Source of the DNA: Gammaproteobacteria bacterium
GTDB taxonomy: Bacteria; Pseudomonadota; Gammaproteobacteria; Pseudomonadales; Azotimanducaceae
Direction of reading: 5' to 3'
Length of the DNA: 64,000 bases
NCBI GenBank assembly: GCA_009842245.1
Contig: VYFT01000006.1
Span: forward strand, 65,039-129,038
The position numbers and the translations under genes were made by a program. The first letter of the stretch is position 1, and each line of letters starts with the position of its first letter. The notes beneath the pieces were generated by a model. That model did not search any database. It was not told the DNA's origin and saw only the letters and a list, made by a program, of their open reading frames with translations. Of the stretch, positions 28,272 through 36,993 are shown piece by piece.

Positions 28272-28940
28272 ATGAAATTTGAGGACAAATTGGTTGTAGT
28301 CTCTGGAACCGCAGGGATATTAGGCGAAGCCGTAGCACGAGCATTCCATGAGTGTGGTGCAACGGTGATTGGTATTGACGTCGTGGAGCATCGCGCGCCA
28401 TTCAGATCGTTTGAATTAGATCTTCTCGACTTAACAGAGACCAAAAAGGTAATAGACTCACTGGGTTCAATTGATATCCTTGCCAACATTGCGGGTGGCT
28501 TCACGATGGGTGAAACGGTGGCAGAGACTACAGATGAAACTTGGGACTACATGATGAACTTAAACGTTCGAACAATGTTGAACCTGGTACGAGCGGTTGT
28601 ACCGGTTATGCGAGAGTCCAACAACGGTGGTAGAATCGTCAATGTGGGAGCACACGGTGCATTGCACGGTAGTGCTTTGATGGGCTCTTATGTTGCTGCA
28701 AAAAGCGTGGTAATCCGCACCACCGAGAGTTTAGCGGCGGAGCTAAAGCAAGATCGTATCAATGTCAATTGCGTTCTTCCCAGCATAATCGATACCCCAC
28801 GTAACCGCCAAGACATGCCCAATGCTGATCACTCCAAATGGGTGTCTCCCGAAGCGTTGGCGCGAGTTGTGCTTTTCCTCTCTTCCGCCGACGCAGAACC
28901 GATTCACGGTGCTGCGCTACCCGTGACGGGTTTGGTGTAA
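28272..28940 (+). CDS. Short-chain dehydrogenase/reductase
   Basis: 222 residues, classical SDR size. Cofactor segment VVVSGTAGILGEAV is a variant of TGxxxGxG; IANIAGG-type motif is ILANIAGGFTMGE (normally NNAG); the catalytic YxxxK is SYVAAKS with Ser upstream in NVGAHGALHGS. The C-terminal PSIIDTPRNR is the usual nucleotide contact. The substrate is unknown. It ends convergent with the thioesterase gene, with a 24-base overlap of coding ends. Confidence 0.92.
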   Translation: MKFEDKLVVVSGTAGILGEAVARAFHECGATVIGIDVVEHRAPFRSFELDLLDLTETKKVIDSLGSIDILANIAGGFTMGETVAETTDETWDYMMNLNVRTMLNLVRAVVPVMRESNNGGRIVNVGAHGALHGSALMGSYVAAKSVVIRTTESLAAELKQDRINVNCVLPSIIDTPRNRQDMPNADHSKWVSPEALARVVLFLSSADAEPIHGAALPVTGLV

Positions 28941-29369
28941 TTCCGTCAGCTGATCGGCTGTAAGCTTCCCAGTTATCATGAAGTGCCCTTTTGAAGATGC
29001 GATCAATAGACCGTCGTGTTCTCGCGTTGCGCTTGCTTCGATGACTGCAAGATTTCGTCGACGCGACGTAAGTTTGCTTTGAAGAAGCACAGTATCTCCA
29101 ATTTGCAAAGGATTGCGGAATCTAATTTCGGCTTTAGCTGTGACGCAGATTTCTCCCTGTAAGAAAAACAAATTCGCCATGACATCGTCGAGTAAAGAAA
29201 ACAGAATACCACCATGAGTCACACCGTCGTATCCCATGTAATCTTGGGTTGAAGTCCAGTGTGCGTGACAATACCCCTCAGGATGTAGTGCGAAGCGGAC
29301 TCGCAAGCCACTCGAGTTTCGAGGACCGCATACAAAACAATGATTAGCATTTCGTTCAAACATGTTCAC
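28917..29369 (-). CDS. PaaI-family hotdog thioesterase
   Basis: 150 residues. A short Cys-containing N-terminus (NHCFVCGPRNSSGLRVRF) is the small family signature that precedes some hotdog domains; then comes the hotdog fold with the catalytic region THGGILFSLLDDVMAN and RFRNPLQIGDTVLLQ. PaaI-type enzymes hydrolyse acyl-CoA thioesters. The substrate is unknown. It is divergent from the Nudix gene with 12 bases between starts. Confidence 0.9.
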   Translation of the reverse strand: MNMFERNANHCFVCGPRNSSGLRVRFALHPEGYCHAHWTSTQDYMGYDGVTHGGILFSLLDDVMANLFFLQGEICVTAKAEIRFRNPLQIGDTVLLQSKLTSRRRNLAVIEASATREHDGLLIASSKGHFMITGKLTADQLTELHQTRHG

Positions 29370-29381
29370 TGAATCCGCCTA

Positions 29382-29990
29382 ATGGACTCTGCTAATAATA
29401 AAGATTCGTTTGTCCTTTCAGAGATCGTGCACGCTCTCCGAGAAAATGAACCTGCCTTGTCAACAATTCCTGCAAATACTCGCCGAGCAGGCGTTGCGCT
29501 CATTTTGAAAGTACATAGGGAGGAACTGAGTGTACTATTGATTCAACGTTCCGTTCGTGAAGATGACCCATGGTCAGGTCACATCGCTTTTCCTGGAGGA
29601 CATCACGAAGAGTCAGACGTGGATTTGTTTGATACGGTAATTCGTGAAACCCAGGAGGAGGTCGGTGTTACCCTTTCTCCAGCAGACTATGTCAGTCAAC
29701 TTCCCTTTGAAAAGCCCTACACCTCTGATCAAAGAGCTGATCTCCTAGTACGGCCATTCGTCTTTGTACTGAGAGACATGCCGGAACTAATACTCAATTA
29801 TGAGGTGTCAAAAGTAATTTGGGTTCCGCTAGAACGGTTAAATTCGGGTGAGTTACTCGCTCATGAGACTGTTCACTTCAACAACAACGAATATTTGCTA
29901 CCTGGTTTTCGGTTGAACGACAAACAATTTGTGTGGGGATTGACCTATCGGATACTGCAAAGGTTCTTTTCGACTATCGCAAAATCCTAG
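29382..29990 (+). CDS. Nudix hydrolase, CoA pyrophosphatase (NudL)-like
   Basis: 202 residues. The Nudix box is GGHHEESDVDLFDTVIRETQ followed by EEVGV, with the E-E pair for Mg2+. The preceding LLIQRSVREDDPWSGHIAFP is the UPF0035 signature of CoA pyrophosphatases, which split CoA into 3',5'-ADP and 4'-phosphopantetheine. The extra spacing within the box (ESDVDLFD) is normal for that subfamily. Start ATG; no clear Shine-Dalgarno. Confidence 0.9.
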   Translation: MDSANNKDSFVLSEIVHALRENEPALSTIPANTRRAGVALILKVHREELSVLLIQRSVREDDPWSGHIAFPGGHHEESDVDLFDTVIRETQEEVGVTLSPADYVSQLPFEKPYTSDQRADLLVRPFVFVLRDMPELILNYEVSKVIWVPLERLNSGELLAHETVHFNNNEYLLPGFRLNDKQFVWGLTYRILQRFFSTIAKS

Positions 29991-30123
29991 GACTGACTGA
30001 GTCCATCTAACTACCGACGCTAGCAGATTCTTCAGTTCAGCACCGAAACAGATCTTCTCTGTAAATCGAGACCTGATGCGGAGAGCGTTAGCTCGGCCCG
30101 GGCCTCTTTGAAATGAAGCTAGT

Positions 30124-30765
30124 CTACCCGAGCACTGGCGAAGCTATATCACAAGTGACTCCGGTACCACCGACACCGCAGTAGCCAGCGGGATTTTTTG
30201 CTAGATACTGTTGGTGATACTCCTCGGCGTAGAAGTACTCTGCGAAAGGTTTAACTTCTGTCGTAATTTCACCATATCCGGCCTGTTTCAGCCTTCGTTG
30301 ATACTCTTCAAGAGAACATAGGATCTCTTTGTGTTGAGTCGAATCAAAATAAAACAATACGGATCTATATTGAGTGCCGATATCGTTACCTTGACGCATC
30401 CCTTGGGTAGGGTCGTGCCCTTCCCAAAATGTCTTCAAGAGTGTACCAAATTTAATCTCTCGTGGCGCATACTTAATGAACACAACCTCGGCGTGCCCAG
30501 TGCGACCGGAACAAACATCCCTGTAGGTTGGATTCTTCGTTACACCACCTGCGTATCCAACAGAAGTGCTGTATACACCTTGAAGTTGCCAGTACCGTCG
30601 CTCAACTCCCCAGAAACAACCCATACCAAACATGGCACTAGCTAGGCCGTCCGGAAAAGGTGGAGCGATGCGATTACCATTGACAAAGTGAAGGTTCGGT
30701 ACGTCCATTAACTGGGTTCTATCAGGGAGGTAGTCGGTGTTCCCTCGAGACTTTTTATTGAACAT
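30124..30765 (-). CDS. msrA: Peptide methionine sulfoxide reductase MsrA
   Basis: 213 residues. Catalytic Cys50 is in [16 protein letters not shown]; the substrate/family motifs [35 protein letters not shown] and the C-terminal recycling Cys in [15 protein letters not shown] are present. It reduces methionine-S-sulfoxide in proteins and free form using thioredoxin. The 45-residue N-terminal extension resembles that of E. coli MsrA. No export signal. Confidence 0.97.
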   Translation of the reverse strand: MFNKKSRGNTDYLPDRTQLMDVPNLHFVNGNRIAPPFPDGLASAMFGMGCFWGVERRYWQLQGVYSTSVGYAGGVTKNPTYRDVCSGRTGHAEVVFIKYAPREIKFGTLLKTFWEGHDPTQGMRQGNDIGTQYRSVLFYFDSTQHKEILCSLEEYQRRLKQAGYGEITTEVKPFAEYFYAEEYHQQYLAKNPAGYCGVGGTGVTCDIASPVLG

Positions 30766-30849
30766 GATTTCGATTGTAGTTGTTCTTAGGTTGATTATGA
30801 TATATTTTTGTTTTTGCGAATCATTAACGATATTGTGATAGGGAATTTC

Positions 30850-32499
30850 TTGCGCAGTCTTGTACTGCTCAGTACGTGCTTGCTCTTTGGTTGTGCAACC
30901 ACTACACCACCGTCAACCTACTCGTACGACGAGTTTGTGGCCGTGGTGTTTAGCGAAGATGAGGATCTTGATTTAACGACTGTGCAGTTGGATCTGTCTG
31001 AATCAGAACTATCGGTCGCGACAATCGCTGAACTCAGTCGTTTCGGGCGAATTCTTGATCGGTTACTTGACAGACCGTTGCGCTTGGGTTCTTTAGGAAG
31101 TGCGATACTAGATCGTATGGAATTTAGCTATGCGGGCCACCTAGCCATGCACCACTATTACAGATATTTCGAGAACGAGCACGCAAGTGTCCACAAAGCA
31201 CAACTTGATCGTGTCGTTGAGTACATGACCACCGAACGAGATGGATCTTTGGAAAAGCCCTATCGAGCATTGACTCCAGTAGACGCCATACTCTTTGTAC
31301 AACAATCCGGCTATAACGTGATTGGGTCGATCTACGTTCGAACGAATGTGGAAGCGATGGTCTTGCGGGTCATGCGCTTCAAAGAAGAAGGTCCATACGA
31401 CGAAGTCTTTTTTGATTTAAGTGCTCTGTATCCAGTTCTCGAACGAGATCAAGCGTCGCAAGGGTCAGACACGGAACAAACTCCTTGGCCATTGGCACTC
31501 GTCAATCTGGCAAATACAGGCGATTCAGCGGCTCAATTGAGTCTAGGCCGTTTTTTTGCTAACGGCGGTGCGTTTACCCGTGCTGAGAGTTTGTATTTGG
31601 CCGCTAGTCGCGCGAACAACGGCTACGCGCACATGTTGTACGGCGATCTTTATCTGAACGAAGCATTCAATTCGAGAGGCCGCGCTAGAGATAGCTACTT
31701 TGAGATTGCTGAGTCTCAATATTTACAGGCGATTGAATATGGCTATCACACAGCCTTAAGACAATTAGGATGGTTGCGACATCGAGGATTCTATGGCGAA
31801 GAACGGATACCCGATGGAAGGGAAATGCTGGAACAAGCAGCAGCTTTGGATGACACGCTAGCCCTTCGATATTTGGCAGATCTGTATCGCCTCGGTATCG
31901 ACGAGGAGGTAGATCTAAAACAAGCAGCTAGCCTTTATGAACAAGCCGCTGAACTCGGCGACCGCGAAGCACGTATCGAATATTACCAAGTCATTGCACA
32001 TCCAGATTCCGGCCTAGACGTCACCGATAAAGTGATTAATTGGCTCCTCGACTCAGCGACTAACGACGACGCATTGGCAATGCTAGAACTAGGCAACTGT
32101 TATGTTAGGGGATGTGGAACGAGGCCAAATTTTCGTAGAGCTCTGCGATGGTATCGGAAAGCGGTACAAACAGAACCAGAGAACCCTGAAGTTGTCAATA
32201 GTGTAGCGTGGACACTTGCGGTCAGCGACAGAGAACGAATACGAGAACCGGAATTTGCTTTGGAGATCATCGAACATTTAATGGAGAACGACGAGGAAGC
32301 TCGAGTAAATCCAATGATAGTTGATACTTGGGCAGCTGTCCACGCGGCATTGGGGAACTTTGATAGAGCGCTAGAACTTCAGCGAGAAGCGTTGAAATTC
32401 GCAAGAGATGAGCGAAGTTCTCAAGCTTTGATTGATGAACTTCAAAGTCACTTAGAAAGTTTTCTAAAAGGTGAAGCACTTACAGAAGAAGTACCCTGA
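30850..32499 (+). CDS. Sel1-repeat (TPR-like) lipoprotein
   Basis: 549 residues from a TTG at 30850, preferred because AGGGA lies five bases upstream and it begins [15 protein letters not shown], a compact lipoprotein signal with lipobox LFGC; a GTG at 30835 and a TTG at 30808 are also open. After a helical N-terminal half come Sel1-like repeats (about 230-450): [67 protein letters not shown] final TPR pair covers about 460-540. Likely a membrane-anchored protein-protein scaffold. It overlaps mnmH by 29 bases. Confidence 0.85.
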   Translation: MRSLVLLSTCLLFGCATTTPPSTYSYDEFVAVVFSEDEDLDLTTVQLDLSESELSVATIAELSRFGRILDRLLDRPLRLGSLGSAILDRMEFSYAGHLAMHHYYRYFENEHASVHKAQLDRVVEYMTTERDGSLEKPYRALTPVDAILFVQQSGYNVIGSIYVRTNVEAMVLRVMRFKEEGPYDEVFFDLSALYPVLERDQASQGSDTEQTPWPLALVNLANTGDSAAQLSLGRFFANGGAFTRAESLYLAASRANNGYAHMLYGDLYLNEAFNSRGRARDSYFEIAESQYLQAIEYGYHTALRQLGWLRHRGFYGEERIPDGREMLEQAAALDDTLALRYLADLYRLGIDEEVDLKQAASLYEQAAELGDREARIEYYQVIAHPDSGLDVTDKVINWLLDSATNDDALAMLELGNCYVRGCGTRPNFRRALRWYRKAVQTEPENPEVVNSVAWTLAVSDRERIREPEFALEIIEHLMENDEEARVNPMIVDTWAAVHAALGNFDRALELQREALKFARDERSSQALIDELQSHLESFLKGEALTEEVP

Positions 32500-33562
32500 A
32501 CTGAACTTGGGAGCAGAGTCTCTACCTGCTGTTGATGATTACCAACGAATTCTGCTCGATCTTATCCCCATTATGGATGTTCGTTCTCCGCGCGAATTTG
32601 CGCAGGGGACTACACCGAATGCGGTAAATCTCCCCTTACTATCCGACGACGAACGTAAGGCAGTTGGGACGGCTTATCGAGAAGGAGGTCAAACGAAAGC
32701 CATATCTTGTGGATTAGAAGTCTTACCAAAACAGAAGCAAGCCAAACTAATAACTGGTTGGATTCAATTTTTGCAGAGACACCCTAACGCTCTGATCTGT
32801 TGTTGGAGAGGTGGTCTTCGGTCAAAAATCGTACAAGCTTGGCTATACGAATCTGGTTGGACAGTACCCCGCGTCGTGGGTGGGTCTAAAGCCCTGCGAT
32901 CATTCTGTCTAGCCGTTATTGACTCTGCTAGTCGATACCACTACGTGATCGTAGCAGGTCGAACTGGAGCCGGTAAGACACAACTCATCAAAGCCTTGCA
33001 GCCATCGATTGACCTTGAAGGAATCGCTCACCATCGAGGATCCGCGTTTGGTGGTGACACTGCAGTCCAGCCAACACCTGTTAACTTTGAGAGTTCATTA
33101 GCTCAAAAATTATTGCGTGTCAAGAATAGTGCAAACATACTTGTTGAAGACGAAAGCAGAGTGATCGGGAAGCTTGCTATTCCTGAGTCGCTGTTCAAAA
33201 GAATGGGAGAGTCACCCGTGGTTGTGTTACAAGCGGATGAAACGACGCGATTACACCATATATACGAGAGCTATGTCCAGGGGACATCAGAAGCGACAAT
33301 GATCGCAAACTTAGAAAAAATACAAAAGAGACTCGGACTGAAGCGCCACGATGAGATTCGAAGTTCTATACAAAAAGCTTACCAGACTGGTGATAGAGAG
33401 AATCACTTCGCGTGGCTCACTCTCTTACTCAAATATTACTATGATCCGATGTATGACTATCAATTAACTCGAAAGAAAGAGCGAGTGATCTACTGTGGAA
33501 ACATGAGCGCGGTCGCGGAGTTTTTGAGGACCGAGTTTAATTTTGACAGTGCACTGAACTAG
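32471..33562 (+). CDS. mnmH: tRNA 2-selenouridine synthase
   Basis: 363 residues from a GTG. An N-terminal rhodanese domain (about 25-150) has DVRSPREFAQGT and active Cys111 in ICCWRGGLRSK; the C-terminal P-loop domain has VAGRTGAGKTQL (about 161-172), the HHRGSAFGG stretch and ILVEDESRVIGK. MnmH (SelU) replaces sulfur by selenium in the wobble uridine of tRNAs for Lys, Glu and Gln, through a geranylated intermediate. It needs selenophosphate from SelD, not in this window. The overlap with the Sel1-repeat gene implies cotranscription. Confidence 0.95.
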   Translation: MKHLQKKYPELNLGAESLPAVDDYQRILLDLIPIMDVRSPREFAQGTTPNAVNLPLLSDDERKAVGTAYREGGQTKAISCGLEVLPKQKQAKLITGWIQFLQRHPNALICCWRGGLRSKIVQAWLYESGWTVPRVVGGSKALRSFCLAVIDSASRYHYVIVAGRTGAGKTQLIKALQPSIDLEGIAHHRGSAFGGDTAVQPTPVNFESSLAQKLLRVKNSANILVEDESRVIGKLAIPESLFKRMGESPVVVLQADETTRLHHIYESYVQGTSEATMIANLEKIQKRLGLKRHDEIRSSIQKAYQTGDRENHFAWLTLLLKYYYDPMYDYQLTRKKERVIYCGNMSAVAEFLRTEFNFDSALN

Positions 33563-33657
33563 CGAATCAATGCACGATTTTTCGTCGATGTAAACATAGC
33601 CAAGTTACACGGCCACCAAGCTGGTCTAAGTTAGATACAAGGTAGACTCAAACTGGT

Positions 33658-36600
33658 TTATGTCGGTATTTGTTCTAACCCAAACTCGAAATATTCTTCG
33701 TTCAATTCAAAACGAAAGCTAGTCTCTTCACCTAGAGTGAAGTCCACTGCCAGTACTTCACTACCTATGTATTCGCGGAACTGGTCGACAATCGGCAAGA
33801 TTGTCGGTGTGGCTTGATACGTCACTCGAATACGGTCGGTAACTTGGTAATCCAATTCTTTTCGAGCGAGTTGAATGCGATGTACGATTTCTCGAGCAAT
33901 ACCTTCGTTTTTGAGGTCACTGGTCAATTCTAAATCTTGCTCGATGGAAATTAGCCGATCGGTTACAACATCAATACCAGCCTTTGCTTGGCGAAAGACG
34001 TGAATTTCATCCAGAGTAAACGTCTCTTCGTCTAACACGATACTACCTCTCTCCAAAAACTCTTCAAGTTGTGTGGATGTGAGTTGTTGTATAAGATGCT
34101 GAATGGGTCGCATCCGTTTTCCTAACCTTTTTCCTAGTACCGGGAAATTCGGTTTCGCAATCCACTCGATGTAATTGCTTTCGTTTTGGTTGTAATTGAC
34201 TTGTTTTACATTGAGCTCTTTTTTGATGTAGGACTCTAGTTTCTGTACATCTCCAAGTAATCCCTTATCTTTGTGAATGACGGTGAGTCGAGCTAATGGT
34301 GTACGGAGGGAAATCTTTTGGTCTTCACGTTGCTTGCGACCGAGCAGAACGATTTGCTGTAACCTAGAGACAGCATCTTCCAAAGCTTGGTCTTGGAGTG
34401 ATTCATCGGCTAATGGGTAACTGCATAGATGGACGGATGGTTTCAAAGATTCCTTGTTTCCTAGTTCACTCAATTGTTGATAGACATGCTCTGCTAAAAA
34501 CGGCGCGCACGGTGCTAAAGCCAGCGTAAGCTCTCGGATCGCTAGATAAAGCGTGGAGTATGCCGCAATTTTGTCAGCACTAAGTCCAGGTCCCCAGAAT
34601 CTAGATCGGTTTAGTCGGATGTACCAATTTGTAAGTTCCTCGATGAATACGAAGAGTCTTGGTACGACATTGTCTAAGCGGTAGCGTTCCATTTCAAAAG
34701 CTATCGTGGATTTCATTGTCTGCAATCGCGATAGAATCCATCGATCAAGAACATTAGCGTCAGCAAGGTTGAATTGTTCCGGCGTCCATCCATCGATTTT
34801 TGCGTAAAGCTCCAAAAAAGAGAACGCGTTATGCCATGGCAGTAGGACACGTCGAGTCATTTCTCTCACACCAGAATCAGCGAATCTCTGCTCTTCGCCT
34901 CGGACCAGTCCGGAGTTGATTAGATACAACCGAAGCGCGTCAGCACCGTGTTCGTTCATCAACAGTTCAGGATCAGTGTAATTGCGTAAGCTCTTGGACA
35001 TTTTCTTACCGTCCTCAGCGAGCACGAGACCATTGACAATTACATTTCTGAACGGCGGCTGCTCGTACAGTAGCGTACTAAGCGCTATAAGTGTATAGAA
35101 CCAGCCTCTTGTTTGATCAAGACCTTCGGCGATGAAATCTGCTGGAAACCCCCGTTCAAACTGTTCTTTGTTTTCAAACGGATAATGACATTGCGCATAC
35201 GGCATCGAACCGGATTCAAACCAACAATCCAATACTTCTGGCACACGGTGATACGTGCCTTCTTCATTCTCAAGTTGAAATGTTTGCGGATCGACGAATT
35301 CTCGGTGTAAATCGTCAACGTCTACACCCGTGTATTGTCGTAGCTCCCGTCTTGAACCAACGCACACAAAAGATCCAGTAGTGTCGTTCTCCCAAATCGG
35401 TACGGGAGTCCCCCACACCCGATTTCTTGAGATACACCAGTCGTTGGCGTTCTCAAGCCAATTTCCCATTCGACCATCTTGGATGTGATCAGGGACCCAG
35501 CGGATACTTCTGTTTGATTCAAGTAATGCATCTCGAAACTCAGTTATTCGTACGAACCAAGAAGGTACCGCCCGATAAATCAACGGAGTCTGCGAACGAT
35601 AGCAGAACGGATAGCTATGTTGTATTGTCGTGTGTTCAAACAAGTTTTCTCGTTTTTTCAACCAAGCGATGATGTGGGCATCGGCATCTTTGATAAACGA
35701 TCCCGAGAAGTCGGCCACATCTTCCGTGAATCGACCGCTCATACTGACTGGACATACGTGTGTAGGTATACCGTGTAGTTGGGCTATCCTGAAATCGTCC
35801 TCACCGAATGCAGGAGCTTGATGGACAATTCCAGTGCCTTCATCGGTCTTGACGTACCCATCGCTCACGATTTGAAATGCACCTTCACTCTTCAAGTTTG
35901 CGAAGTAGGGAAACAACGGTTCATATTTACGACCCACGAGCTGTTGTCCCTTAGTGCGTTTTAGTGTCACAAGATTGTGCTTTTCGATGTAGCTGGTTAG
36001 CCGGTCTTCTGCGAGATAAAACTTCCTATCTGATGCCTTGTCATGTACAAGGACATAGGAGATTTCACTACCGACACAGAGAGCTAAATTGGAAGGTAGC
36101 GTCCAAGGTGTCGTAGTCCACGTACTAATGTACGCGTCCTCGTCTGTCAATTTAAAGAGTACTGTAATCGACGGATCTTGAACATCCTTGTAGTTCATGC
36201 CAGCCTCAAAGTTAGACAACGGTGTCTCGAGACCCGTTGACACCGGCATAACTTTATTCCCTCGGTAAATGAGTTCTTTGTCCCATAGAGCTTTTACCAC
36301 CCACCACACAGACTCCATGAAATCAACATCCATGGTTTTGTAGTCGTCGTCAAAATCGACCCACCGTCCCAACCGCGTGATGATGTGTCGCCAGTCTTGA
36401 ACGTATCGCTCGACAATGTCTCGGCACTCTTGGTTGTAGCCAGCGACACCAAGTTCTTTGATAGCTTGATGTGCTTGCATACCCAGTTTTTTGTTGATCT
36501 CGTGTTCAATAGGGAGACCGTGGCAATCCCATCCGAAGCGACGGTCCACGTAGCGTCCTTTCATAGTCCAATACCGCGGGACGATGTCTTTGATTACAGA

Positions 36601-36789
36601 CGCAAGCAGGTTTCCATGGTGTGGTAATCCTGTTGCAAAAGGTGGTCCGTCAAAGAACACAAACGGTTGTTGAGTTTTATTTTGACGCATCGACTCTCTA
36701 AACGTATCGTGCGTCTCCCAAAAATGAAGTACTTCTTGCTCCATCTCGGGAAACGAGAACACCGATTTCTGGTTAGTAGATTCGGACAT
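33658..36789 (-). CDS. ileS: Isoleucine-tRNA ligase, long (IleRS2-like) form
   Basis: 1043 residues; E. coli IleRS has about 938. HIGH motif is LPHHGNLLASVIKD (about 55-68); KMSKS is in DGKKMSKSLRNYTDP; the editing domain holds TWTTTPWTLPSNLAL. The N-terminal sequence FSFPEMEQEVLHFWETHDTF, the DCHGLPIEHEINKKLG stretch and the lack of the C-terminal zinc Cys cluster mark the long type found in eukaryotes, Bacteroidota and some Proteobacteria, which tolerates mupirocin. It is not next to ribF or lspA, the normal place of ileS in gammaproteobacteria. Confidence 0.96.
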   Translation of the reverse strand: MSESTNQKSVFSFPEMEQEVLHFWETHDTFRESMRQNKTQQPFVFFDGPPFATGLPHHGNLLASVIKDIVPRYWTMKGRYVDRRFGWDCHGLPIEHEINKKLGMQAHQAIKELGVAGYNQECRDIVERYVQDWRHIITRLGRWVDFDDDYKTMDVDFMESVWWVVKALWDKELIYRGNKVMPVSTGLETPLSNFEAGMNYKDVQDPSITVLFKLTDEDAYISTWTTTPWTLPSNLALCVGSEISYVLVHDKASDRKFYLAEDRLTSYIEKHNLVTLKRTKGQQLVGRKYEPLFPYFANLKSEGAFQIVSDGYVKTDEGTGIVHQAPAFGEDDFRIAQLHGIPTHVCPVSMSGRFTEDVADFSGSFIKDADAHIIAWLKKRENLFEHTTIQHSYPFCYRSQTPLIYRAVPSWFVRITEFRDALLESNRSIRWVPDHIQDGRMGNWLENANDWCISRNRVWGTPVPIWENDTTGSFVCVGSRRELRQYTGVDVDDLHREFVDPQTFQLENEEGTYHRVPEVLDCWFESGSMPYAQCHYPFENKEQFERGFPADFIAEGLDQTRGWFYTLIALSTLLYEQPPFRNVIVNGLVLAEDGKKMSKSLRNYTDPELLMNEHGADALRLYLINSGLVRGEEQRFADSGVREMTRRVLLPWHNAFSFLELYAKIDGWTPEQFNLADANVLDRWILSRLQTMKSTIAFEMERYRLDNVVPRLFVFIEELTNWYIRLNRSRFWGPGLSADKIAAYSTLYLAIRELTLALAPCAPFLAEHVYQQLSELGNKESLKPSVHLCSYPLADESLQDQALEDAVSRLQQIVLLGRKQREDQKISLRTPLARLTVIHKDKGLLGDVQKLESYIKKELNVKQVNYNQNESNYIEWIAKPNFPVLGKRLGKRMRPIQHLIQQLTSTQLEEFLERGSIVLDEETFTLDEIHVFRQAKAGIDVVTDRLISIEQDLELTSDLKNEGIAREIVHRIQLARKELDYQVTDRIRVTYQATPTILPIVDQFREYIGSEVLAVDFTLGEETSFRFELNEEYFEFGLEQIPT

Positions 36790-36976
36790 TTGGTGCTGAT
36801 GAATTCGGGTGAAGTGTGCCTGTTACTGTTGTCTGAGTTATTTCTTAGTGATGGTATCGCATCACCGTAAAGCGACAAATTATGCAAGTTGGGGACTAGT
36901 GTAAAAAGGCAATTTCACTTCGAAAATGCAAAATTTTCGAGAACTGTCACTTTATTGCACTTCAAGTTCGCAACAC

Positions 36977-36993
36977 AAAGGGAGTCTACTATC
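36977..36993 (+). promoter_or_regulatory. Strong Shine-Dalgarno followed by an ATC start
   Basis: AAAGGGAG (36977-36984) is close to a perfect ribosome binding site; six bases later comes ATC (36991-36993) in frame with the peptidase. No ATG, GTG or TTG lies within a usable distance. This site decides the start of the peptidase gene. Confidence 0.6.

Noticed and set aside
30095..30104. GGCCCGGGCC palindrome between the Nudix and msrA genes as a terminator
   Set aside because: It has no loop and no T tract follows it on either strand.
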